Shown here piece after piece: positions 1 through 5,878 of a stretch of 11,490 bases of DNA. The notes under the pieces were generated by a model. That model did no database searches, was not told the DNA's origin, and saw only the letters and a list, made by a program, of their open reading frames with translations. Positions within the stretch are counted from its first letter, which is position 1. Every line of letters begins with the position of its first letter. This DNA is from an uncultured Prevotella sp. GTDB taxonomy: Bacteria > Bacteroidota > Bacteroidia > Bacteroidales > Bacteroidaceae. A program made the translations under genes and the position numbers. The stretch is from NCBI GenBank assembly GCA_945637645.1, contig CALZDK010000050.1, positions 1 to 11,490 of the forward strand, read 5' to 3'.

Positions 1-1
1 G

Positions 2-151
2 ATGTTCATGCTTGAAGGTACATGGAAATGGCCTAAGGAGAAGCAAAACATCGAGAATGCATATCCTAATTTCGCAAAATGGAACAACAATCACCAAAAT
101 TACGATTGGGTAAACGATTCAAATAGTGGACTTGTTTGGGAGCCGAAATAA
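2..151 (+). CDS. C-terminal fragment of LruC/DUF4842-type protein (5' end outside window)
   Basis: The open frame runs from the window edge to a TAA stop and gives 49 residues. They contain W-K-W-P-K-E-K, then I-E-N-A-Y-P-N-F-A-K-W, and finally Y-D-W-V. This pattern (a W-x-W-P block, an A-Y-P-x-F-x-x-W block and a terminal D-W) matches my memory of the end of DUF4842, the C-terminal domain of LruC-type proteins. Those are large, often lipid-anchored, surface proteins of Bacteroidota with no settled biochemical role. The ATG at base 2 is most likely an internal methionine, since the family is normally several hundred residues long. The gene converges with the dehydratase gene to its right and is followed by a strong terminator. 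The family call rests on a short tail and is moderate. Confidence 0.6.
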   Translation: MFMLEGTWKWPKEKQNIENAYPNFAKWNNNHQNYDWVNDSNSGLVWEPK

Positions 152-178
152 AAAAGACAATAACATAAACGTAAGTAG

Positions 179-223
179 AATGGCGCAAACTTATCTGAGA
201 AAGATAAGGCTTGCGCCATTTTT
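179..223 (+). terminator. Rho-independent terminator after the DUF4842-type gene
   Basis: The left arm, AATGGCGCAA plus ACTTATCT, pairs with the right arm, AGATAAGG plus CTTGCGCCATT. This gives about 18 base pairs with one small bulge and a loop of about five bases. The right arm runs straight into a T tract (about 219-223). It lies 28 bases after the upstream stop codon. The stem is nearly symmetric, but the minus-strand side has no T run, so I assign it mainly to the plus strand. It may still help stop minus-strand transcripts from the convergent dehydratase gene. Confidence 0.85.
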
Positions 224-353
224 CATTCTGCACATAACCAAAAAGCGAGGGAAAAGGGTTTAATATGTTGTATCATACTGTGTAAGCATCACTGCCCCTG
301 AAACAGATGGCAGTAAGTATCTACTGGTATGCGATCTCCTTTAACTTCCTTTC

Positions 354-2282
354 TTAATCCAATTGCTGGTATTTGCTATGCTGGCTCTTGTATTCCGGCA
401 CAATCTCCTTCATCTTTCTAACTATTTCCATGTCATCGGCAGTGAAAGAGAGTTCGTAAAGTTCTTTCTCGTTCTGCAAGGCGAGGTCGTATGGATATTC
501 ACGAACTTGTGCCGCCATGATTTTCGGATGAGAGGTAGGTATGCTCCGTTCTGCATCGTTGAGTACCTCCTCGTAGAGTTTCTCACCGTCGCGAAGGCCA
601 ACATACTGAATGTTCACATTCCTTGCACCCGAAAGGTCTATCATGCGTTGGGCGAGGTCGGCAATGCGTACAGGTTTGCCCATGTCGAAGACGTAAATCT
701 CGCCTCCATGTCCCATAGTGCCTGCCTGAAGCACAAGACGGCACGCCTCAGGAATGAGCATAAAGTAGCGTATGATGTCTTTGTGAGTGACGGTAACCGG
801 TCCTCCTTTCCTAATCTGCTCCTTGAATATCGGTATGACAGATCCATTAGAGCCAAGTACGTTGCCAAAACGAGTGGTCACGAACTGTGTTACAGACCTT
901 CCGGTGCCCTGTGCTTCCTCAGAGAGCTTGTTGTTGAGCGACTGGCAGTAAATCTCACATATTCGTTTGCTGCACCCCATAACATTTGTAGGATTTACTG
1001 CCTTGTCGGTGGAAATCATCACAAACTTCCTTGTGCCATACTTTACGGCAAGATCGGCTACCACGCGCGTACCATATATATTGTTTTGTACTGCTTCCGC
1101 AGGGTTGTCCTCCATCATTGGCACATGCTTGTAGGCGGCGGCATGGAAGACATACTGAGGCTTGAAGTGCTCGAAAATGCTCTCCATACGGTTTTCCTTG
1201 CAGATGTTTGTCACTATGGTTTCCACATTTATGTCTTTGTGGTTGCGTGCCATATAAAGTCGGACATCGTGCATGGGAGTTTCAGCCTGATCAACAAGTA
1301 CAAGACAAGAAGGCTTGAACTTTGCCACCTGACGAGCCAGTTCAGAACCAATGGAGCCTGCCGCACCAGTTATGAGAATACGCTTGTCGGCAAGCATCTC
1401 GCCTATGGCTTCCATATCAACATAAATCTTGTCGCGGGGAAGGAGGTCCTCTATCTCAACCTCGCGGAGCTGGTTGTGCTGAAGCTCCGACTTGCCATCC
1501 CATTCCTCGGCTTCCGAGGCGGTGATGAGTATCTTTATGTCTGCCTTGATGAGTGCGTCGATAAGGGAGGTGCGAGTGATGAAATGCTCGCGTTGGAGCG
1601 GAGATACGAGAAGTGCCGATACCTTGTATTTCTTCATTGTCTCTACAACAGAATCGTCATCGTAATACACCTGCTCGCCAAGAAGCCATGAACCGCTGAG
1701 TGACTTGTCGGTGGAGATGAATCCACGGAGTCGGTAGCGTAGGGGCGACTCATTGCGAAGGCTTTTGGCAAGCGCCACCCCTCCTTGCATGCAACCATAG
1801 ATGAATACCTTTTTTATACTGCCATCGCCACGGAAAGTGTCGTTAAGGCTCTTCACAAGCACACGAAGGCACCACATCAGCATGGTGGCAACGATAAACA
1901 GCACAATGGCACTGACAAATCGCGGCACTATCATATACTGGGTAAGACCGGCATGAACTTGAATCTGATGCAACAGGCACACACCAACTCCTGCTACTGC
2001 TGTGGAATATGCCACACGATGAAGGTCAACGAAACTCGCATAACGCATCACTCCATGATAGGTGTGGAACACGAAAAACGAGATTATGTATATCACAAGA
2101 CAAACTGACAAACCAGAAATGACCTGCCAGAAGTTTTGAGTGAGCCCCATTCCCCCGTGTTGGAGATAAAATACGAAAAGTCCCGATACCATGACAATGC
2201 CACAATCCACAGCAAGAATGCACCAATATGGCAATGCATTGCGGGAGAAATACCAATTAATTAGTTTTTTTAAAATATCCAT
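354..2282 (-). CDS. Membrane-anchored nucleoside-diphosphate-sugar 4,6-dehydratase/epimerase (WbpM/PglF/CapD family)
   Basis: This 642-residue protein has the usual three-part layout of the long bacterial NDP-sugar dehydratases. About residues 15-145 hold four hydrophobic membrane segments. About 155-255 form a first Rossmann-like domain (K-K-V-F-I-Y-G). About 300-600 form the catalytic short-chain dehydrogenase domain with G-A-A-G-S-I-G near residues 306-312. The catalytic region reads S-T-D-K-A-V-N-P-T-N-V-M-G-C-S-K. Met (about 435) stands where classical SDR enzymes have Tyr, followed by Lys about 439, as in the WbpM/PglF group. Those enzymes convert UDP-GlcNAc to the 4-keto-6-deoxy sugar at the inner membrane, the first step toward bacillosamine- or QuiNAc/FucNAc-type sugars of glycans and capsules. 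The exact sugar is not readable from sequence. I chose the ATG at 2282 over a TTG at 2333: it has AGGA just upstream and gives the normal family N-terminus. The gene stands alone with its own promoter; no glycosyltransferases are in view. Confidence 0.9.
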   Translation of the reverse strand: MDILKKLINWYFSRNALPYWCILAVDCGIVMVSGLFVFYLQHGGMGLTQNFWQVISGLSVCLVIYIISFFVFHTYHGVMRYASFVDLHRVAYSTAVAGVGVCLLHQIQVHAGLTQYMIVPRFVSAIVLFIVATMLMWCLRVLVKSLNDTFRGDGSIKKVFIYGCMQGGVALAKSLRNESPLRYRLRGFISTDKSLSGSWLLGEQVYYDDDSVVETMKKYKVSALLVSPLQREHFITRTSLIDALIKADIKILITASEAEEWDGKSELQHNQLREVEIEDLLPRDKIYVDMEAIGEMLADKRILITGAAGSIGSELARQVAKFKPSCLVLVDQAETPMHDVRLYMARNHKDINVETIVTNICKENRMESIFEHFKPQYVFHAAAYKHVPMMEDNPAEAVQNNIYGTRVVADLAVKYGTRKFVMISTDKAVNPTNVMGCSKRICEIYCQSLNNKLSEEAQGTGRSVTQFVTTRFGNVLGSNGSVIPIFKEQIRKGGPVTVTHKDIIRYFMLIPEACRLVLQAGTMGHGGEIYVFDMGKPVRIADLAQRMIDLSGARNVNIQYVGLRDGEKLYEEVLNDAERSIPTSHPKIMAAQVREYPYDLALQNEKELYELSFTADDMEIVRKMKEIVPEYKSQHSKYQQLD

Positions 2283-2377
2283 ATTTTCCTTTGTAATGAG
2301 ATGCACAGCATACAGCCCCGTAACCTTAGGCAAGAAACTGACGCAGACTTAAAACATCACGTTTCACTATTGGCGGG

Positions 2378-2409
2378 CAAAGGTACGAAAGTTTTTTCAT
2401 TCTTCCAAA
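2378..2409 (-). promoter_or_regulatory. Bacteroidota sigma-ABfr type promoter for the dehydratase gene
   Basis: On the minus strand TTTG (2409-2406) is followed after exactly 20 bases by TACCTTTG (2385-2378). This matches the Bacteroidota consensus TTTG-N19-21-TAnnTTTG at every fixed position. Transcription would begin near 2371, leaving a leader of about 90 bases before the ATG at 2282. Confidence 0.85.
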
Positions 2410-2448
2410 CTTTTAGTTAAGAAATTAGTAATTATGGACAAAAAATAA

Positions 2449-2483
2449 TTTACCTGCGGTTAAGAGTCCTAACCGCAGGTAAA
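2449..2483 (-). terminator. Rho-independent terminator after the Dabb gene
   Basis: TTTACCTGCGGTTA (2449-2462) and TAACCGCAGGTAAA (2470-2483) form a perfect 14 bp stem with a 7-base loop. Read on the minus strand the stem is followed by AATTATTTTTT, a suitable T-rich tail. It sits 50 bases downstream of the Dabb stop codon and just before the dehydratase promoter, so it separates the two transcription units. Confidence 0.85.
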
Positions 2484-2532
2484 AAACGTGCTGTTGCACA
2501 ACAGTTTTCCAATGTTGCCAAATGGAATTGTG

Positions 2533-2838
2533 CTACTCCTCAAAATCAAGGCATACTCGCTGCACGGTGTAAGGACGCACCTTTCCGTCAGCCACTGCAA
2601 CGTGGGCAGGATGTGTGGCGTATGCCTTGAGGGCCTCAACGTTCTCGAGGGTGGAGTCGAGCATCACATCGCAGTTTGAAGAGTCGAGACGTCCATCAAC
2701 ATTCACCTTTATGCTAACCAACCCAGGCACCTTTCCAAGAAGTCCCTCAAGTCCTTCCTTTATGCCTTTCTTCACTTCAGCCTTCTCTTCGGCTGTCAAC
2801 TCTGGATTCAGAGTCCAAAGAATAATGTGCTTTACCAT
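2533..2838 (-). CDS. Dabb family protein (stress-responsive alpha/beta-barrel domain)
   Basis: This protein of 101 residues begins M-V-K-H-I-I-L-W, the typical first strand of the Dabb dimeric alpha/beta-barrel fold. It continues with an acidic/lysine-rich helix (about 15-35), a strand with P-G-L-V-S-I-K-V-N-V (38-47), a strand with D-V-M-L (57-60), and a second helix (E-N-V-E-A-L-K-A-Y) ending in H-P-A-H, a recurring Dabb motif. The length is normal for the single-domain family and the domain fills the protein. No signal peptide is visible, so it is probably cytoplasmic. Family members differ widely in role and many are uncharacterised, so no reaction can be assigned. It starts 73 bases after the esterase on the same strand. 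I saw no strong promoter or terminator between them, so co-transcription is plausible. Confidence 0.85.
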   Translation of the reverse strand: MVKHIILWTLNPELTAEEKAEVKKGIKEGLEGLLGKVPGLVSIKVNVDGRLDSSNCDVMLDSTLENVEALKAYATHPAHVAVADGKVRPYTVQRVCLDFEE

Positions 2839-2911
2839 TGTCGTCTAAATTTTAAAAATTATATATTTCAAGTTTCTGTTTGCTGAAATTGGCGGAGCCC
2901 AACTCCTGTGC

Positions 2912-3733
2912 TTAAAAACTCAAGAGCCATGCGCGCAGTTCCTGCATCATCTCAAGATGATAGGCAAAACTGGTGCGGATGCCCCACCCGTGACCTCCCG
3001 AAGGATAGATGTGCAGAGAGGCGGGGACATCGTGACGATAACACTCGAGATAATAGTTTGCTCCATTGGCAGGAAGAACGGCATGGTCGTCGTCGCTGAG
3101 CACAATGAAAGCACGGGGAGTGACACGGGTGACCTGCTGGTCGTTGCTATACTCACGCTCGAGTTTCTTTTTCGATCCCTTGCCAAGGAGATTGTCGTGG
3201 GAGCCCATGTGCGTGAAACTCGGATCCATGGTAATGACAGGATAGAAGAGAATCTGGAAGTTGGCGGCAGCGTCGCCACGGGAGTGAGTGGCAAGGGTGG
3301 AGGCAAGATGTCCACCTGCCGAAGAACCCATGATGCCCACTTGGTCGGGGTTGATGTTCCACGCCTTGGCATTGCGGCGCACAAGACGCATAGCCTCCTC
3401 GGCATCCTCAAGGGGCACCTGGTGTACGCCGTGGGGCATACGATATTTCAGCACCACGGTGGCAATGCCCATGTTGTTGAAAAACGGAGCCCAGTCGCGC
3501 CCCTCATGATTCATTGCGAGATGGGAATAGCCGCCACCTGGACAAATCACGATGCAGCGCCCAGTGGCACGCTTCGCGTTGGGAAGGCTCACATAAACCT
3601 TGGCAGTGTCGGTGGCAACACCATTGCTTGTGGGTGCGCCATTTGGCCATAGGATAATCTCTTTGTCCCTCTCGGCGCTGACAGAGGCTGCCGCGAGAAG
3701 GAAAACAGCGGAAAATACAGTTTTTAGTTTCAT
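2912..3733 (-). CDS. Secreted alpha/beta-hydrolase esterase (Aes/BD-FAE-like, probable carbohydrate esterase)
   Basis: The 273-residue protein opens with a clear signal peptide: Lys residues, a hydrophobic stretch, then A-S-V-S-A with likely cleavage after residue 20. The mature part starts with I-I-L-W-P-N-G-A-P, common in Bacteroidota glycan esterases. P-G-G-G-Y (65-69) supplies the oxyanion hole. G-S-S-A-G (136-140) places the nucleophile at Ser138. D-D-D-H-A-V (214-219) carries the acid, and S-G-G-H-G-W-G (245-251) gives catalytic His248. All triad positions are present, so it should be active. Relatives hydrolyse acetyl or feruloyl esters on xylan and other plant polysaccharides; the substrate here is inferred, not seen. 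It diverges from a second secreted esterase gene, which supports a role in glycan deacylation. The ATG at 3733 lies about 22 bases from the predicted transcription start. Confidence 0.88.
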   Translation of the reverse strand: MKLKTVFSAVFLLAAASVSAERDKEIILWPNGAPTSNGVATDTAKVYVSLPNAKRATGRCIVICPGGGYSHLAMNHEGRDWAPFFNNMGIATVVLKYRMPHGVHQVPLEDAEEAMRLVRRNAKAWNINPDQVGIMGSSAGGHLASTLATHSRGDAAANFQILFYPVITMDPSFTHMGSHDNLLGKGSKKKLEREYSNDQQVTRVTPRAFIVLSDDDHAVLPANGANYYLECYRHDVPASLHIYPSGGHGWGIRTSFAYHLEMMQELRAWLLSF

Positions 3734-3758
3734 AAATTACGATTTATCTTGAAATTTC

Positions 3759-3789
3759 TTGCAAAGATAAATATTTTTTTGTAATATTG
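3759..3789 (+). promoter_or_regulatory. Promoter of the SGNH esterase gene (plus strand)
   Basis: TTG (3759-3761), a 20-base spacer, then TAATATTG (3782-3789) fits the Bacteroidota promoter pattern with one deviation (ATTG for TTTG). Transcription would start near 3796, about 20 bases before the ATG at 3817, a common leader length in this group. Confidence 0.6.
3762..3769 (-). promoter_or_regulatory. -7 box of the esterase promoter (minus strand)
   Basis: Read on the minus strand this is TATCTTTG, a full match to TAnnTTTG, 28 bases upstream of the esterase ATG. No good TTTG lies at the expected distance upstream, so the -33 element is weak. The box directly abuts the -33 TTG of the opposite promoter. 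Confidence 0.6.
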
Positions 3790-3816
3790 CACCCAAAAAA
3801 CCAAAAAATAGATATT

Positions 3817-5265
3817 ATGACTAAACGAATTCTAATGATTGTGGCCACAGCGGCACTCTGCATGAGCGCCGAGGCAAAAGTGAAACTGCCAAAACTGGTG
3901 AGCGACGGCATGGTGATACAACACAGCACCGACGTTAGGCTTTGGGGTTGGGACAAGCCAGGAAGCAAGGTGACTGTAACAACATCTTGGTCGGACGAGA
4001 AAGCTACTGTAACAACTGGAAAAGACGGAAAATGGCTCGTCAGCGTAAAATCACCAAAAGCCTCATTCACACCTCTTGAGATAACCTTCGACGACGGCGA
4101 GAAGACAACCGTTAAGAACGTGCTTGCCGGCGAGGTATGGGTATGCGCAGGACAGAGCAACATGGAGATGCCCGTAAAGGGATTCGGACAGTGCCCCGTG
4201 GTTGACTATAATAAAGAGGTGCTCAACGCAGCCGACGGCGTGAGGTCGGCAAAGATACCAAGCCGCATGAGCACAAGACCTCTCGACGACGCAGAGACAT
4301 CATGGCGCATCAGCTCTCCACAGACAGTGAGTGAGTTCAGTGCCACAGGATATTTCTTCGCCAAGACAGTGCGCAACGCCCTAAATATCCCAGTGGGAAT
4401 AATAGAGGCTAACAAAGGCGGCTCGCGTGTGGAAAGCTGGCTCGACGAGGCAAACCTGAAGAAATACACCAAGGAAAATCTCGACTCTGCAACGATGAAG
4501 GACCGCTTCCAGTGGGACTTCCACTATCCGCTGCTTTGGGGCAACGCCACCGTACACCCCATTCTCAACTACACCGTGAAGGGCATTCTGTATTATCAAG
4601 GTTGCTCCAACGTGGGCGACCCAAAGGGTCAATACACCAATCGCCTTAAACTTCTCGTGGAGCAATGGCGCCGCGACTTCAAGGAGGGCGAGATTCCCTT
4701 CTATTTCGTTCAGATAGCACCTTATGTGTATGGAGACGGTATAGACGGTACATCAGGCGCGAAACTGCGCGAGCAGCAGTATGAGGCAACAAAGGTGATT
4801 CCAAACTCTGGTATGGTTTGCACCAACGACCTCGTCTTCCCATACGAGAAGGGACAGATTCACCCGGCACAGAAACAGCAGGTGGGAGAGCGTCTCGCCT
4901 ATCTCGCCCTTAACAAGACCTACGGCATAAAGACCGTCATCTGCGAGTCAATGACCTTCAAGGACATGATTCTCCAAGACGGGAAGGCATATCTCTCATT
5001 CGACAACATGTCCGACGGCTACAACCGTTGGGAAGACATCGAGGGATTTGAGATTGCCGGCAATGACAAGGTGTTCCATAAGGCAACAGCCACAAAATTC
5101 TGGGCACCAGGCAACGACCCACGCAACGAGCGTATTGTTGTAAGCTCACCGGAAGTGAAGGAACCCGTAGCAGTACGCTATTGCTTCAAGAACTTCCAAA
5201 TAGGCAATTTCGGAAACCAAGGTGGCTTGCCACTCGTTCCGTTCCGCACTGACAATTGGGAATAA
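3817..5265 (+). CDS. Secreted sialate O-acetylesterase-like SGNH hydrolase
   Basis: The 482-residue protein starts with a signal peptide (K-R, hydrophobic core, A-L-C-M-S-A-E-A, cleavage near residue 20). I use the ATG at 3817 because it puts this leader at the N-terminus; an in-frame TTG at 3787 would add ten polar residues. A beta-rich domain (about 22-105) precedes the SGNH catalytic domain. W-V-C-A-G-Q-S-N-M-E (108-117) contains nucleophile Ser114, a K-G-G-S-R block lies at 200-204, and Y-Y-Q-G-C-S-N-V (259-266) is the Asn block. I-H-P (348-350) gives catalytic His349. The C-terminus ends with L-P-L-V-P-F-R-T-D-N-W, typical of the family. Such enzymes remove O-acetyl groups from sialic acids or from xylan and pectin; which one applies cannot be told. 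Two block residues differ from the pattern I remember (Cys263, Gln347). It is followed after 12 bases by the Nudix gene, suggesting one transcript. Confidence 0.88.
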   Translation: MTKRILMIVATAALCMSAEAKVKLPKLVSDGMVIQHSTDVRLWGWDKPGSKVTVTTSWSDEKATVTTGKDGKWLVSVKSPKASFTPLEITFDDGEKTTVKNVLAGEVWVCAGQSNMEMPVKGFGQCPVVDYNKEVLNAADGVRSAKIPSRMSTRPLDDAETSWRISSPQTVSEFSATGYFFAKTVRNALNIPVGIIEANKGGSRVESWLDEANLKKYTKENLDSATMKDRFQWDFHYPLLWGNATVHPILNYTVKGILYYQGCSNVGDPKGQYTNRLKLLVEQWRRDFKEGEIPFYFVQIAPYVYGDGIDGTSGAKLREQQYEATKVIPNSGMVCTNDLVFPYEKGQIHPAQKQQVGERLAYLALNKTYGIKTVICESMTFKDMILQDGKAYLSFDNMSDGYNRWEDIEGFEIAGNDKVFHKATATKFWAPGNDPRNERIVVSSPEVKEPVAVRYCFKNFQIGNFGNQGGLPLVPFRTDNWE

Positions 5266-5277
5266 ACATTTTGAATA

Positions 5278-5805
5278 ATGCATCCACTGGAAAAATTCGG
5301 CTTCTGCCCGATGTGCGGCAGCAAGCACTTTGACATAAACAACGAGAAAAGCAAGCGGTGCGACAACTGCGGATTCGTGTTCTACGCGAATCCCAGTTCC
5401 GCCACCGCGGCATTCATAGTCAACGACAAGAACGAGCTGCTCGTGGTGAAACGCGGCAAGGAACCCGCAAAGGGAACACTCGACCTTCCGGGAGGCTTTG
5501 TCGATATGGACGAAACAGCCGAGGAAGGAATGACACGCGAGATAAGGGAAGAGACAGGGCTCGACGTAAGGGATATCAAATACCTCTTCAGTGTGCCAAA
5601 CATATACCGCTATTCAGGCATCGACATCCACACTCTCGACATGTTTTTCCTTTGCAAGGTTGACAGCAGCCCTACGGCAATAGCATCCGACGATGCCGCC
5701 GAATGTTTCTGGCTTCCTTTTGACGAAATACACCCCGAGCAGTTCGGTCTTCGCTCCATAAGACAGGCATTACACCAAGCTGATTTCTTAAAAAACCAAA
5801 AATAA
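5278..5805 (+). CDS. Nudix hydrolase with N-terminal zinc ribbon
   Basis: This 175-residue cytoplasmic protein has two parts. A small zinc ribbon has Cys pairs C10-x-x-C13 and C28-x-x-C31. A Nudix domain follows (about 40-165), and its Nudix box at 73-95 matches G-x5-E-x7-R-E-U-x-E-E-x-G-U without deviation (G73, E79, R87, E88, E91, E92, G94). Nudix enzymes cleave nucleoside diphosphates linked to another group, using Mg2+ held by the box glutamates. The ribbon plus Nudix arrangement recalls NudC-type NADH pyrophosphatases. However, this protein is much shorter, and I did not identify the S-Q-P-W-P-F-P-x-S motif that marks NudC, so the substrate (NADH, ADP-ribose, a nucleotide sugar or another) is open. 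It begins 12 bases after the SGNH esterase stop, so it is probably translated from that mRNA. Confidence 0.9.
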   Translation: MHPLEKFGFCPMCGSKHFDINNEKSKRCDNCGFVFYANPSSATAAFIVNDKNELLVVKRGKEPAKGTLDLPGGFVDMDETAEEGMTREIREETGLDVRDIKYLFSVPNIYRYSGIDIHTLDMFFLCKVDSSPTAIASDDAAECFWLPFDEIHPEQFGLRSIRQALHQADFLKNQK

Positions 5806-5840
5806 CACTATATATATAAGGTGTTAGAAAACTTTTTTCT

Positions 5841-5848
5841 TACTTTTG
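5841..5848 (+). promoter_or_regulatory. Probable -7 box for the topA operon
   Basis: TACTTTTG matches TAnnTTTG and lies 30 bases upstream of the topA ATG, in the only sizeable gap (73 bases) before the four-gene operon. No recognisable TTG/TTTG lies about 20 bases further upstream, so the promoter is supported by one element only. Confidence 0.55.
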
Positions 5849-5878
5849 CAAGCCGAAACGTAAAGATAAGAATCGAAT

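Noticed and set aside
274..306. Small hairpin ACTGCC ... GGCAGT downstream of the dehydratase gene as its terminator
   Set aside because: The stem is about six pairs, and on the minus strand it is not followed by a T run. The rest of 224-353 shows no gene or clear signal.
363..1691. Long plus-strand open frame (442 codons) opposite the dehydratase gene
   Set aside because: It is antisense to the conserved catalytic domain, has no recognisable domain and no promoter-like upstream sequence, so it is a shadow of the real gene.
2283..2333. Upstream extension of the dehydratase to the in-frame TTG at 2333
   Set aside because: The 17 extra residues do not look like the family N-terminus, whereas the ATG at 2282 has AGGA just upstream and gives the expected start.
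2839..2911. Separate promoter for the Dabb gene
   Set aside because: The gap is A/T-rich, but I found no TAnnTTTG with a matching TTG at the right spacing; read-through from the esterase promoter explains expression better.
2957..3652. Plus-strand open frame (231 codons) opposite the esterase gene
   Set aside because: It mirrors the esterase reading frame, has no recognised motif and no upstream signals.
5803..5826. TAACAC ... GTGTTA hairpin after the Nudix gene as a terminator
   Set aside because: The stem is only six A/T-rich pairs with a 12-base loop, and the following T run begins several bases later, within the topA promoter region. Too weak to call.
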